Program-made: the position numbers and the translations under genes | The notes under the pieces: model-generated | What the model was told of the DNA's origin: nothing | Seen by the model: the letters and a program-made list of their open reading frames with translations, nothing else | Database searches by the model: none | Assembly (NCBI RefSeq): GCF_012986595.1 | Contig: NZ_JAAQYM010000007.1 | Span: 62,001-126,000, forward strand | Length of the DNA stretch: 64,000 bases | Reading direction: 5' to 3' | From: Pseudomonas koreensis | GTDB lineage: Bacteria > Pseudomonadota > Gammaproteobacteria > Pseudomonadales > Pseudomonadaceae | Shown: piece by piece, positions 48,687 to 57,227 of the stretch | How positions within the stretch are numbered: position 1 is the stretch's first letter | Layout of the letters: the number at the start of each line of letters is the position of its first letter

Positions 48687-50303
48687 TTGTTCAAAAAGTA
48701 CGCATGCTACTTGAGCATTTGTTTGCTCGCTGCGCCGTTTGTCGCTTGTGCCGATGAGCCGCTGCCGCCATTGCAGACCCTGCCGACGACGCCGGCACCA
48801 GTGCCGGTCGAACCGCAAAGCCCGCTGCAAGCGGTATTGATCGGATTGCCCCAGGCGTGCCCGGCGATTGCCGCGCACCTGAGTGCTCCGGCGCTGGCGC
48901 AGTTGCAGGCGTTCTACCAGCAGCAGGACTGGCTGCCGGTGTGGGCCAGCGAGTCGGGCCGTTTGCCGGCCTTGCGCGGGCAATTGCAGCTGTTGGCCGA
49001 TGATGGACTCAATCCCAAGCGCTACCCGGTGGCGGTCAATCCGCCGCAGGACGGCGAACTGTGCGCCGATATCGACATCACTCGCTATTACCTGCAAGCC
49101 CTGCAGGACCTGCATTACGGGCGCCTGTTGCAGTCGCATTTCGAGCCGCTGTGGCATGCCGACGACACCCCGCGCGATCGCCAGGCCGAATTGCTCGCCA
49201 TCGCCGTGCCCGGTCTGCACGACATCAAGGCCGCGTTCGATCTGGCGCGGCCGCGTCTGGCGCAGTACCAGAGCCTGCGTCATCTCTACGCCAGCCAACG
49301 GCAACAAGCCTTGCCGCACTGGCAGTCGGTCGGCAACGGTCCGTTGCTGCGCCCGGCCATGGAAGACAAGCGCGTGCCGGAACTGGCCCAGCGCCTGTAC
49401 AACGAAGGCTATCTGACGCACGCCATCGGCACCCCCGGCAATGCCTATGAAGGCGTGCTGGTGGAGGCGGTGAAAAGCTTCCAGGCCAACCATTCGCTAC
49501 AGGCCGACGGCGTGGTCGGGCCGGGAACGATTGCCGAGCTCAACATCAGTCCTTTGACGCGCCGCGAACAATTGCGTGTCAACCTCGAACGCTTCCGCTG
49601 GATGGCTCAGGACCTGGAACCCGACGGCTTGCTGGTCAACGTCGCTGCTGCCGAGCTGACCCTGTATCAGGGCGGCAGGGCGGTCTGGCAGACCCGCACC
49701 CAGGTCGGTCGCGCCGAACGGCAGACCCCGCTGCTCAAATCCCGGGTTACGCGACTGACCCTGAACCCGACCTGGACGGTGCCGCCGACCATCTGGAAAG
49801 AAGACAAGCTGCCGGCGATCCGCAAGGACCAGACCTTCCTCAGCCGCCAGAACCTGCAAGTGCTCGACGCCCACGGCCAGCCGTTGGCCGCAGCGGACAT
49901 CGATTGGGACAACCCCGGCAATATCATGCTGCGCCAGGACGCCGGACCGCGTAACCCGCTGGGGCAGATCGTCATCCGCTTCCCCAACCCGTTCGCCGTG
50001 TACCTGCATGACACACCGAGCAAAGCCCTGTTCGACAAAGGCCCGCGCGCCTTCAGCTCCGGCTGTGTGCGGGTCGAGCACCCGATGCAACTGCGTGACC
50101 TGCTGCTGACGTCGGCGGAACGCGCCCGCACCGACACCTTGCTCGCCACCGGCAGCACCCACGAATTCCGTCTGTCGGCACCGGTGCCGATCCTGATGAC
50201 CTACTGGACAGCGCAGGTGGGCAGTGACGGGCAGGTGCGCTATGCGCCGGACATCTACAGCCGTGACAGCGCGCTGCTGGCGGGGCTGGACGGGGCGCAC
50301 TGA
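48687..50303 (+). CDS. L,D-transpeptidase (YcbB/LdtD-like)
   Basis: A 538-residue exported enzyme. The start appears to be a TTG with GGAG about 9 bases upstream; no suitable ATG exists before the signal peptide (FKKYACYLSICLLAAPFVACA). The chain then has a scaffold part with LQAFYQQQDWLPVW and LAQRLYNEGYL, and a peptidoglycan-binding segment (VKSFQANHSLQADGVVGPGT, residues about 255-274). The YkuD catalytic domain has His441 in VYLHDTPSKALF and Cys460 in FSSGCVRVEHP. It would form 3-3 cross-links in peptidoglycan. Length fits the YcbB branch. Confidence 0.92.
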   Translation: MFKKYACYLSICLLAAPFVACADEPLPPLQTLPTTPAPVPVEPQSPLQAVLIGLPQACPAIAAHLSAPALAQLQAFYQQQDWLPVWASESGRLPALRGQLQLLADDGLNPKRYPVAVNPPQDGELCADIDITRYYLQALQDLHYGRLLQSHFEPLWHADDTPRDRQAELLAIAVPGLHDIKAAFDLARPRLAQYQSLRHLYASQRQQALPHWQSVGNGPLLRPAMEDKRVPELAQRLYNEGYLTHAIGTPGNAYEGVLVEAVKSFQANHSLQADGVVGPGTIAELNISPLTRREQLRVNLERFRWMAQDLEPDGLLVNVAAAELTLYQGGRAVWQTRTQVGRAERQTPLLKSRVTRLTLNPTWTVPPTIWKEDKLPAIRKDQTFLSRQNLQVLDAHGQPLAAADIDWDNPGNIMLRQDAGPRNPLGQIVIRFPNPFAVYLHDTPSKALFDKGPRAFSSGCVRVEHPMQLRDLLLTSAERARTDTLLATGSTHEFRLSAPVPILMTYWTAQVGSDGQVRYAPDIYSRDSALLAGLDGAH

Positions 50304-50308
50304 TCTAC

Positions 50309-50399
50309 CCCTGTAGGAGCTGCCGAAGGTTGCGATCTTTTGATATTGTTCCTCAAAAGCAAGGTCAAAAGATCGCAGCCTTCGGCAGCTCTTACAAAG
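50309..50399. repeat. REP pair, family B
   Basis: CTGTAGGAGCTGCCGAAGG faces CCTTCGGCAGCTCTTACA between the transpeptidase and glutaminase genes. Confidence 0.9.
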
Positions 50400-50481
50400 G
50401 TTCTGTGTGATTCCGCAAGCGTGTGCAGCGTCTAGCCCCAGTGTCCCCGCAATCCCATGGGGCGAGACTTCGGAACCCGGC

Positions 50482-51390
50482 ATGCAAGCGCTGTTGAACG
50501 AGATTCTTGACGCAGTCCGGCCCCTGATCGGGCAGGGCAAAGTGGCTGACTACATTCCCGCCCTCGGCACCGTGCCGGCCAATCAACTGGGGATCGCGGT
50601 GTATGGCAACGACGGCGAAATGTATTGCGCCGGCGACGCCGAGACGCCGTTCTCGGTGCAGAGTATTTCCAAGGTGTTCAGCCTGGTGCAGGCCATCGAG
50701 CATTCCGGCGAGGCGATCTGGGAGCGCCTGGGCCACGAGCCGTCCGGCCAGCCGTTCAACTCGCTGGTGCAGCTGGAGTTCGAACGCGGGCGTCCGCGCA
50801 ACCCGTTCATCAATGCCGGGGCGCTGGTGATCTGCGACATCAACCAATCGCGCTTCGCCGCGCCGGCCTTGTCGATGCGTGACTTCGTGCGGCGGCTGTC
50901 GGGCAATCCGCAGGTGATCGTCGACGGCAAGGTCGCCGAGTCCGAATACCAGCATCGCGCCCGCAACGCGGCGATGGCGTACCTGATGCAATCGTTCGGC
51001 AACTTCCACAACGACGTCGAAGCGGTGCTGCGCAGCTACTTCAGCCACTGCGCGTTGCGCATGAACTGCATCGACCTGGCGCGGGCGTTCTGCTTCCTCG
51101 CCAACGATGGCTTCTGCAAGCACAGCGGCGAACAGATCCTCACCCGTCGTCAGACCCAGCAGGTCAACTCGATCATGGCCACCAGCGGGCTGTACGACGA
51201 GGCCGGCAACTTCGCCTATCGCGTCGGCCTGCCGGGCAAGAGCGGGGTCGGCGGCGGCATCGTCGCGGTGGTGCCGGGGCAGTTCAGCGTGTGCGTGTGG
51301 TCGCCGGAACTCAATGCCGCCGGCAACTCGCTGGCGGGGATGGCGGCGCTGGAGATGCTCAGTTCGCGGATTGGCTGGTCGGTGTTCTGA
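50482..51390 (+). CDS. glsA: Glutaminase A
   Basis: A 302-residue glutaminase of the serine-dependent, beta-lactamase-like fold. The nucleophile pair S-x-x-K is at Ser61-Lys64 (SVQSISKVF). Other features are NPFINAGALVICD, RNAAMAYLMQSFGN, ILTRRQTQQVNSIM and GVGGGIVAVVPGQFSVCVWS near the end. It deamidates glutamine to glutamate and ammonia in the cytoplasm. The ATG at 50482 gives exactly the usual length; an upstream in-frame start at 50407 would add 25 residues and lies beside a REP pair. Confidence 0.95.
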   Translation: MQALLNEILDAVRPLIGQGKVADYIPALGTVPANQLGIAVYGNDGEMYCAGDAETPFSVQSISKVFSLVQAIEHSGEAIWERLGHEPSGQPFNSLVQLEFERGRPRNPFINAGALVICDINQSRFAAPALSMRDFVRRLSGNPQVIVDGKVAESEYQHRARNAAMAYLMQSFGNFHNDVEAVLRSYFSHCALRMNCIDLARAFCFLANDGFCKHSGEQILTRRQTQQVNSIMATSGLYDEAGNFAYRVGLPGKSGVGGGIVAVVPGQFSVCVWSPELNAAGNSLAGMAALEMLSSRIGWSVF

Positions 51391-51415
51391 CCCTAACTTC
51401 CAGACACTGCAAAAA

Positions 51416-51508
51416 CCTGTGGGAGCGAGCCTGCTCGCGAAAGCATTGTGCCTGTCGATGCATCTCTCACTGACCCTCCGCATTCGCGAGCAGGCTCGCT
51501 CCCACAAG
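51416..51508. repeat. REP pair, family A
   Basis: GTGGGAGCGAGCCTGCTCGCGAA faces TTCGCGAGCAGGCTCGCTCCCAC. Confidence 0.9.
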
Positions 51509-51580
51509 GGGTTTGTGTTGCCTGGGGGATGAGTGTTCCTATACATTTTCCGGCCGCCCCTCATATGGTGAATCCGCTTC

Positions 51581-53083
51581 ATGTCTCTCGCGCTCGAACG
51601 TCTAGTCGCTGGCACGCCGATCCCTTTCGCTGGTAACCGCGTGACCGTGGTCAGCCCTGAACTGGCCGCGCGCTTTCAGCCCGGTGACCACCTGCTGGTG
51701 GAGCAGGTGAGTGGCGAGCTGTTGCTGATTCCGGTGGTCGATCAACAGGCCGCTGCCATTGCCATCGAGCGTGCGGCGAGCGCGTTTACCGCGCTGTCGG
51801 CGGTGCCTGACGAGGCCATCAGCCGCTTCTTCGATCTGTTCGCCCAACGTCTGGAAGCCGCGGATTGCTGGGCCTTGATCGAAGCGGCGAATCTGGCCGA
51901 CATCGAACGCGCCAAGGCCCGTGGCCGCTCCACCACCCGATTGCTCGCCGACGAGCGCATGCGCCGCGACATGATCGCCGGCCTGCGCGCCTGGCGGGAT
52001 GCGCCGGCCACGCGCGGCAAGGTCATCAGCAGCGTCGAGCATGACGGCTGGAAGGTCGAGCAAGTGGTGTCGCCGCTGGGCATCGTCGCCTTCGTGTTTG
52101 AAGGGCGGCCGAATGTCTTCGCCGACGCCGCCGGGGTCTTGCGCACCGGCAACACCGCGGTGCTGCGCATTGGCAGCGACGCGTTGGGCACGGCGCAAGC
52201 GATCGTCACTCACGCCTTGAACCCGGCGCTGGCCGATGCCGGTCTGCCGCCGGGCGCGGTGTCGCTGGTGGAAAGCGTCAATCACGCCGCCGGTTGGGCG
52301 ATGTTCGCCGACCGGCGTTTGTCGCTGGCCGTGGCCCGAGGTTCGGGCCGTGCGGTCAGCCAGTTGGGCAGCATCGCCCAGCAGGCCGGCACGGCGGTCA
52401 GCCTGCACGGCACCGGTGGCGCGTGGCTGATCGCTGATCGTGACGCCGACGCCACGCGCTTCGCCGCCGTGGTGCGCAACTCGCTGGATCGCAAAGTCTG
52501 CAACACACTGAACGTGTGCCTGATTCAACGTGATCGCGCTGCCGAACTGGTGCCGCTGTTCCTCGACGCCTTGCAGCAGGCCGGCACCGCACGCGGGCAG
52601 GGCTGCAAATTGCACATTGTCGAAGGCAGCCAAAGTTGCCTGCCGGCTGAGTGGCTGAACGCGACGGTCGAGGTCTACCGCGCCGAGGGTTATCAAACCG
52701 AAGCCCTTGCCGAAGCGCTGGCGCAATCCGAACTGGGCCGCGAGTGGGAATGGGAAGAAACCCCGGAAGTCAGCCTGATGATCGTCGAAGACCTGGATCA
52801 GGCGATTGCGTTGTTCAACCGCTACAGCCCGCAGTTCACGGTGTCGCTGATCAGCGAGGATGCTGTTGCACAAGAGCGGTTTTACAACGCGGTGAACGCG
52901 CCGTTTGTGGGTAACGGGATTACCCGTTGGGTGGACGGTCAGTACGCGCTGAACAAGCCGGAGCTGGGGCTTTCGAACTGGGAGAGCGGGCGCTTGTTTG
53001 CGCGCAGTGCAATTTTGTCGGGGGACGGGGTGTTCACGGTTCGTAGCCGCATGACCCAGATCGATCTCAGCGTAAAACGCTGA
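51581..53083 (+). CDS. ProA-like glutamate-5-semialdehyde dehydrogenase / aldehyde dehydrogenase family protein
   Basis: A 500-residue protein with the gamma-glutamyl phosphate reductase fold. Features are VVSPLGIVAFVFEGRPNVFA (cofactor loop), LRTGNTAVLRIGSDA, the catalytic Cys307 in LDRKVCNTLNVCL, and VNAPFVGNGITRWVDGQYAL near the end. An extra N-terminal domain of about 75 residues (ERLVAGTPIPFAGNRVTVVS) makes it longer than ordinary ProA (about 420), so it is probably a paralogue with another substrate. Its neighbour is glutaminase, but no glutamate kinase is adjacent. No strong ribosome-binding site is seen before the ATG. Confidence 0.82.
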   Translation: MSLALERLVAGTPIPFAGNRVTVVSPELAARFQPGDHLLVEQVSGELLLIPVVDQQAAAIAIERAASAFTALSAVPDEAISRFFDLFAQRLEAADCWALIEAANLADIERAKARGRSTTRLLADERMRRDMIAGLRAWRDAPATRGKVISSVEHDGWKVEQVVSPLGIVAFVFEGRPNVFADAAGVLRTGNTAVLRIGSDALGTAQAIVTHALNPALADAGLPPGAVSLVESVNHAAGWAMFADRRLSLAVARGSGRAVSQLGSIAQQAGTAVSLHGTGGAWLIADRDADATRFAAVVRNSLDRKVCNTLNVCLIQRDRAAELVPLFLDALQQAGTARGQGCKLHIVEGSQSCLPAEWLNATVEVYRAEGYQTEALAEALAQSELGREWEWEETPEVSLMIVEDLDQAIALFNRYSPQFTVSLISEDAVAQERFYNAVNAPFVGNGITRWVDGQYALNKPELGLSNWESGRLFARSAILSGDGVFTVRSRMTQIDLSVKR

Positions 53084-53096
53084 TGTGAACACCAGA

Positions 53097-53196
53097 CCTG
53101 TGGCGAGGGAGCTTGCTCCCGCTGGTCTGCGCAGCGGACCTGAAAAGGCGAGGGCCGCTGCGCGCCCCAGCGGGAGCAAGCTCCCTCGCCACAGGG
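53097..53196. repeat. REP pair, family C
   Basis: TGTGGCGAGGGAGCTTGCTCCCGC faces GCGGGAGCAAGCTCCCTCGCCACA between convergent genes. Confidence 0.9.
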
Positions 53197-53211
53197 ATGC
53201 AGTGTTTTCCT

Positions 53212-53871
53212 TCAAGCTGCTGCGCTGGTGTTTGCCTGCACCGCGCAAGTCGCCGGCTGCTCAGCCAGCGGTACAAAGGTGCGACGATCCGCCGCCAGCG
53301 CATCGATCGACCCCGTCTCGATGTCATACACCCAGCCGTGCAGGTTCAGCAGGCCTTTCTCCTGGGCCAGGCGCACGCTCGGGTGGGTCTGAATGTTCGC
53401 CAGTTGCGCGATCACATTTTCCCGCACCATCGAACTCAACCTGGCCGCGTCATTGGCATGCGCTCGCGCCTCGTTCACCACTTTCGCCGACTCGGCATGT
53501 TGCAGCCAGCCGCTGACCGCAGGCAGGTGGTCCATGCATTTGCACTGGGCAATCGCGGTCATCGCGCCGCAATCGGAGTGGCCGCAGATCACGATGTCAG
53601 TCACCCCCAGCACCGCCACCGCGTATTCCACCGTCGCCGACACCCCGCCCGGATGCGGACTGTAGGACGGCACGATATTGCCCGCGTTGCGGATCACAAA
53701 CAGTTCGCCGGGTTCTTGCTGGGTCAGCAGCTCCGGTACCACGCGGCTGTCGGAACAGGTGATGAACAAGGTCCCGGGCTGCTGGGTCGTCGCCAGGTGT
53801 TTGAACAGTTCGGTGCGTTGCGGGAAGGCTTCGTTCTGGAACTTCAGGAAACCGTCGATCAGGCTTTTCAT
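53212..53871 (-). CDS. cynT: Beta-class carbonic anhydrase (CynT-like)
   Basis: A 219-residue zinc enzyme that interconverts carbon dioxide and bicarbonate. Zinc and catalytic residues are Cys39 and Asp41 in FITCSDSRVVP, and His98 and Cys101 in ICGHSDCGAM. GELFVIRNAGNIVPSY is also typical. In cyanate operons it supplies bicarbonate to cyanase and keeps it from escaping as gas. It lies third in the minus-strand set after cynS and a DUF2790 gene, 12 bases behind the latter, which supports co-transcription. Confidence 0.95.
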   Translation of the reverse strand: MKSLIDGFLKFQNEAFPQRTELFKHLATTQQPGTLFITCSDSRVVPELLTQQEPGELFVIRNAGNIVPSYSPHPGGVSATVEYAVAVLGVTDIVICGHSDCGAMTAIAQCKCMDHLPAVSGWLQHAESAKVVNEARAHANDAARLSSMVRENVIAQLANIQTHPSVRLAQEKGLLNLHGWVYDIETGSIDALAADRRTFVPLAEQPATCAVQANTSAAA

Positions 53872-53883
53872 GGTGTAGTCCTC

Positions 53884-54120
53884 TTAGTTCGAGCAACCGT
53901 TGCCGAATTCGCTGTATTGCAGAATGTGTTTGCCACCGTTGCTGTCCAGATACGTCATCTCCACCGGCACCACGCCGCAGACGTCGGCAACCGGGGTAAT
54001 GCTCACGACTTTGGCGATGTCCAGCTGCATGCCGTAGCGGTAGGCGACGGCGCCTTCATCGGCGTGGGCCTGAGCGGACAGGCCGGCCAGCAGGGCAAGG
54101 GCCAGCAGAATTTTTTGCAT
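53884..54120 (-). CDS. DUF2790 family small exported protein
   Basis: A 78-residue protein with a signal peptide (MQKILLALALLAGLSAQAHA). The mature part matches DUF2790: YRYGMQLDIAKVVSI, PVADVCGVVPVEMTYLDSNG, and YSEFGNGCSN, with two cysteines likely forming a disulfide. GGAGG precedes the ATG at 54120; the frame extends 12 codons further without need. DUF2790 proteins are common in Pseudomonas, often in multiple copies and of unknown function. Here it sits between cynS and cynT in the same orientation. Confidence 0.88.
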   Translation of the reverse strand: MQKILLALALLAGLSAQAHADEGAVAYRYGMQLDIAKVVSITPVADVCGVVPVEMTYLDSNGGKHILQYSEFGNGCSN

Positions 54121-54200
54121 GGGGCAGCCTCCAGACGTATTGGGAACGGGTTGCAATGAAAGTGTGGGGTGGCCCGCCCCTCAAGGCGGGCCGGGATGGA

Positions 54201-54668
54201 TCAGAACGGACGCAGCGGCAGGAACTTGCCGTCGAGGGTGACCACGGCGCGGGAACCGCCTTCCGGGTCTTCGACTTTCTTGATGTCGAGCTTGAAGTTG
54301 ATCGCGCTGATAATGCCGTCGCCGAACTGCTCGTGCACCAGGGCTTTGAGGGTGGTGCCGTAGATCTGGATCATCTCGTGGAAGCGGTAGATGGTCGGGT
54401 CGGTCGGCACGCCGCTGAGGCTGCCGCGCAGCGGGATGATCTGCAGGGCGGCAACGGCGTCGGCGTCCAGTTCAAGTTTGTCGCCGACCACTTGCGCGGC
54501 GTCTTGCGGCAGCGGGTGCTGGCCGAGCAGGGCAGCGGTGACGTAGGCCAGGCTCAGGCCGGTGTTGTCGGCCAGGTCCTGCCAGGACAGACCTTTGCGT
54601 GCCTTGATGTCGAGAATGCGGGTGGTCAGAGCCAGGCTGGCATCGTTGTAGGCGTGGGACTGTTGCAT
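54201..54668 (-). CDS. cynS: Cyanase
   Basis: A 155-residue enzyme converting cyanate and bicarbonate into ammonia and carbon dioxide. The catalytic residues known from E. coli are conserved with an offset of one: Arg95 and Glu98 in YRFHEMIQIYG, and Ser121 in DGIISAINFKLDI. The N-terminal helical domain has KGLSWQDLADNTGLSLAYVT. The ATG at 54668 has AAAGGAG upstream. It is the first gene of the minus-strand cyn set, divergent from cynR. Confidence 0.97.
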   Translation of the reverse strand: MQQSHAYNDASLALTTRILDIKARKGLSWQDLADNTGLSLAYVTAALLGQHPLPQDAAQVVGDKLELDADAVAALQIIPLRGSLSGVPTDPTIYRFHEMIQIYGTTLKALVHEQFGDGIISAINFKLDIKKVEDPEGGSRAVVTLDGKFLPLRPF

Positions 54669-54758
54669 GGTGTCACTCCTTTCAAGGTGGGCTTGCTGTG
54701 TTGGAGCAATCTTCTGCCGATTGATCCATAGCGTCCAAGACCGATATACAATGCTTTG

Positions 54759-54776
54759 CATAAGCCCTGCCTATAG
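54759..54776. promoter_or_regulatory. Candidate CynR operator
   Basis: CATAAGCCCTGCCTATAG contains ATA-N9-TAT, which fits the LysR T-N11-A pattern. It lies directly before cynR and about 90 bases before the divergent cynS start. CynR binding is inferred. Confidence 0.3.
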
Positions 54777-54788
54777 ATGGTGAATCAC

Positions 54789-55664
54789 ATGCTGTTGCGA
54801 CATTTGCGTTATCTGCTGGCCGTGGCCGACCACGGCGGGTTCACCCGGGCGGCGGAGGCGTTGCACGTGTCGCAGCCGACCCTGTCGCAACAGATTCGCC
54901 AATTGGAGGACACCTTGGGCGTGGCGCTTTTCGACCGCACCTCGCGCACGGTCAAAGCCACTGATGCCGGCGAGGCCTACATCGAATGCGCGCGGCGTGT
55001 GCTGGTGGAGCTGGAGGCGGGCAAGCGGGCGTTGCATGACGTGAAGGATCTGTCGCGCGGCACCTTGCGCCTGGCCATGACCCCGACGTTCATGGCCTAT
55101 CTGGTCGGGCCGTTGGTGCGTGATTACGCGGCGCGGTTTCCCGGGATTCACCTGCAGATTTTCGAGCTGTCGATGGACGACATCGAAGCGGGACTGGCGG
55201 ACGACTCGCTGGACATCGCAATTGCCTTTACCCCGGTGCGCCACCCGGACATCGAGTGCATCCCGGCGTTTACCGAAACCCTGGGGGTCATGGTCGGGCG
55301 CGAGCATCCGCTGTACGACAGCACCGCGGTGCTGACGTCGAGTGATCTCGCGCAACTGGATTTCGCCTTGCTGGCACCGGATTTCATCACGCGGTTATCG
55401 ATCGATGAGTATTTTCGTCAGCAGGGGATTACGCCGCAGGTGCGGATCGAGGTGAACTCGGTGAGTACGCTATTGGAAGTGGTGCGTCATTCGCCGATGG
55501 CGACGATGTTGCCCGAGGCCATTGCGACCGAGGACCGGGCACTACGCAGGCTGCGGATCGAGAACGAAGCGCCGCAGCGTGGGGCGGCGTTGTTGCGGCG
55601 CAGGAATAATTATCACAGTGCGGCGGCAGTGGCATTCATGAATCTCGTCCTGCAACGCCAATGA
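54789..55664 (+). CDS. cynR: Cyanate operon regulator (LysR family)
   Basis: A 291-residue LysR regulator divergent from cynS. The HTH is LLAVADHGGFTRAAEALHVS then QPTLSQQIRQLEDTLGVALFDRTSRTV, and the effector domain has RGTLRLAMTPTFMAYLVGPL and LDIAIAFTPVRHPDIECIPA, similar in order to E. coli CynR. E. coli CynR activates cynTSX with cyanate or azide. The ATG at 54789 starts MLLRHLRYLL as in that protein; an ATG at 54777 would add four residues. Confidence 0.92.
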   Translation: MLLRHLRYLLAVADHGGFTRAAEALHVSQPTLSQQIRQLEDTLGVALFDRTSRTVKATDAGEAYIECARRVLVELEAGKRALHDVKDLSRGTLRLAMTPTFMAYLVGPLVRDYAARFPGIHLQIFELSMDDIEAGLADDSLDIAIAFTPVRHPDIECIPAFTETLGVMVGREHPLYDSTAVLTSSDLAQLDFALLAPDFITRLSIDEYFRQQGITPQVRIEVNSVSTLLEVVRHSPMATMLPEAIATEDRALRRLRIENEAPQRGAALLRRRNNYHSAAAVAFMNLVLQRQ

Positions 55665-55670
55665 TATCTC

Positions 55671-55757
55671 TCTGTAGGAGCTGCCGAAGGCTGCGATCTT
55701 TTGATCTTGTTTTTAAGATCAAGATCAAAAGATCGCAGCCTTCGGCAGCTCCTACGG
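55671..55757. repeat. REP pair, family B
   Basis: CTGTAGGAGCTGCCGAAGG faces CCTTCGGCAGCTCCTACGG with GATCTTTTGATC inner arms. Confidence 0.9.
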
Positions 55758-55776
55758 TGAGTTTTTAGGGGGGAAC

Positions 55777-55820
55777 AATAAAAAGGGCCTGCTTCTTTTT
55801 GGAAGCAGGCCCTTTTTATT
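55777..55820. terminator. Bidirectional rho-independent terminator
   Basis: A 19-base stem (AATAAAAAGGGCCTGCTTC with its perfect complement) around a 6-base loop. A and T runs on both sides serve cynR on the plus strand and the convergent minus-strand gene. Confidence 0.92.
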
Positions 55821-55834
55821 ATTGAAGTTGTAAC

Positions 55835-56164
55835 TCAGTAGAACCGGTCAATCACCCGAACTTCATTCTTGTTCTGCATCGAATCCCACGCCTGTTTCAG
55901 CGTCTGCAGGACATTGCCGATGAAGTCTCTGTCGGCCGCGGCTTTCTTGCCGACATAACCGTGGCCGCGGCGGTACATCTTCAGGCGGGCCAGCAGGTTC
56001 TGGTTGTTGCGGTCGAATTCTTCTTCACCCGCGTGGGGCGACAGGCAGTCGATATGCACCTGACCCGACTTGCTGATCCAGAGAATGTGGCTGTCGTGGC
56101 TGTCTTTTTGCGCAGCGAACATACGAGCCAGTTCTTCGATAGTAGGTTGATTGTTCAGATTCAT
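55835..56164 (-). CDS. Hypothetical protein (109 residues)
   Basis: A 109-residue soluble protein starting MNLNNQPTIEELARMFAAQK. It has a beta-type segment (SHILWISKSGQVHIDCLSPH) followed by a charged helical part (FDRNNQNLLARLKMYRRGHGYVGKKAAAD) and DFIGNVLQTLKQAWDSMQNK. AAGGGG lies upstream of the ATG at 56164. No signal peptide or membrane helix is seen. I do not recognise the family. It has its own terminator, shared with cynR. Confidence 0.75.
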   Translation of the reverse strand: MNLNNQPTIEELARMFAAQKDSHDSHILWISKSGQVHIDCLSPHAGEEEFDRNNQNLLARLKMYRRGHGYVGKKAAADRDFIGNVLQTLKQAWDSMQNKNEVRVIDRFY

Positions 56165-56675
56165 AATGTTTGCCCCTTGACCAGTTTGGTGATCTTTCAA
56201 AGTTGATTCGCTAATACAGGTAGCCCATCGGTTAGTTGATCCCTGGCACCGAAACCAGGACGTCAGCGGTCGCCCGTGAGAAGTACGGGGTCATGCGTCT
56301 GTTGCATGTAGTCGTGTTGAATAACTGCTACGCAATAGCGTCACAACGAGGAGAAGCAGCGAAAACCGGGAGGCTCCATGACGACGTTTTCAAGGTCGAC
56401 CACAAGCGTCTTGAGAATTTTCGCCAGCGCTTCTCGTCCTTGTACTGGACGTTCAGGCCAGGTCAGCTTCTTCAATCTGCCTTGTGGGCAGCGTGTATCC
56501 GGAAAAAACAACTCGGCGGTCAGACGAGTTTGCTCAAGCGTGTTACCGATGTTCCCGATCGGGGAACGCCTTCATCATGCAAAAGCAAAACGGTGCCGTC
56601 AACGGTTTTGTAGTGATTATTTTTGTTCACTACATATTGTCGGACAAAGCTGTTTTGGAATGAGAAAAGTTCCGT
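56165..56675. other. Gap without a supported gene
   Basis: About 510 bases. A frame starting at an ATG at 56378 (GGGAGG upstream, reading MTTFSRSTTSVLRIFASASR) runs into the GNAT gene antisense and has Arg/Cys/Ser-rich sequence, so it is probably spurious. The gap also contains TGTAGTGA-N10-TCACTACA (56609-56634), a perfect 8-bp inverted repeat, and a near-palindrome around GTTCCCGATCGGGGAAC (about 56552-56568). Confidence 0.4.
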
Positions 56676-57179
56676 TCAGGCAACGGACGCGGGGGCGTGC
56701 AGCACGTAGAAGGTGCACGGGTAACCGTCCACTTCGCGCGGCTGGCAGGTGAAGGCGCCAGCGCTTAATTCGGGGATCAACCTGGCCCAGAAGCGCTGCG
56801 CCGGCAGGTTGGCGTCGATGTGGAAAATCTGCCACTGACCGGGCAATCGGCTCAAGAGGGCAGAGACGACAAACTGCGCGACGCCTTGGCCACGAAAGCG
56901 TCGGGCGAGGAAGAAGTAGCTGATGTTGTGTTCGGCACCGTCGATGTGGATGTCCTTGTCGACGATCACGAACCCGGCGAGTTCACCGTCGACGCGGATC
57001 AGGAACGGTTGGGTGGCGGGGTTACGCCAATAGTCGTCTTCGAGGTGAACACTGAAGAAGCCATGCTCGGCGATGTTCAGCGGCAGCCATTGGCTGAAGT
57101 CGTGCATGTAGAACTGCATGAGGTTTTCGATGGTTTGCAGTTCGTCGCGCTGGGCGGGGTGTAGTTCGATGGTGGGCAT
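56676..57179 (-). CDS. GNAT-family N-acetyltransferase
   Basis: A 167-residue acetyltransferase. The acetyl-CoA-binding motif A is YFFLARRFRGQGVAQFVVSAL (Arg/Gln-x-x-Gly-x-Gly/Ala type, residues about 88-108), preceded by GELAGFVIVDKDIHI. The C-terminal part is DANLPAQRFWARLIPEL. The substrate is unknown. It starts at an ATG at 57179 (MPTIELHPAQRDEL). It is flanked by a family C REP pair and the gene-free stretch. Confidence 0.88.
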   Translation of the reverse strand: MPTIELHPAQRDELQTIENLMQFYMHDFSQWLPLNIAEHGFFSVHLEDDYWRNPATQPFLIRVDGELAGFVIVDKDIHIDGAEHNISYFFLARRFRGQGVAQFVVSALLSRLPGQWQIFHIDANLPAQRFWARLIPELSAGAFTCQPREVDGYPCTFYVLHAPASVA

Positions 57180-57227
57180 CGCGCGATGCTCCTGAAGATT
57201 GCTGTTTCAGTATTGTCGACTAACACC

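Noticed and set aside
51602..53248. 548-codon minus-strand frame opposite the ProA-like gene
   Set aside because: Begins in a REP pair and covers a well-supported gene; no motif.
56378..56752. 124-codon plus-strand frame with GGGAGG upstream
   Set aside because: It runs antisense into the GNAT gene, and its Arg/Cys/Ser-rich sequence matches no family.
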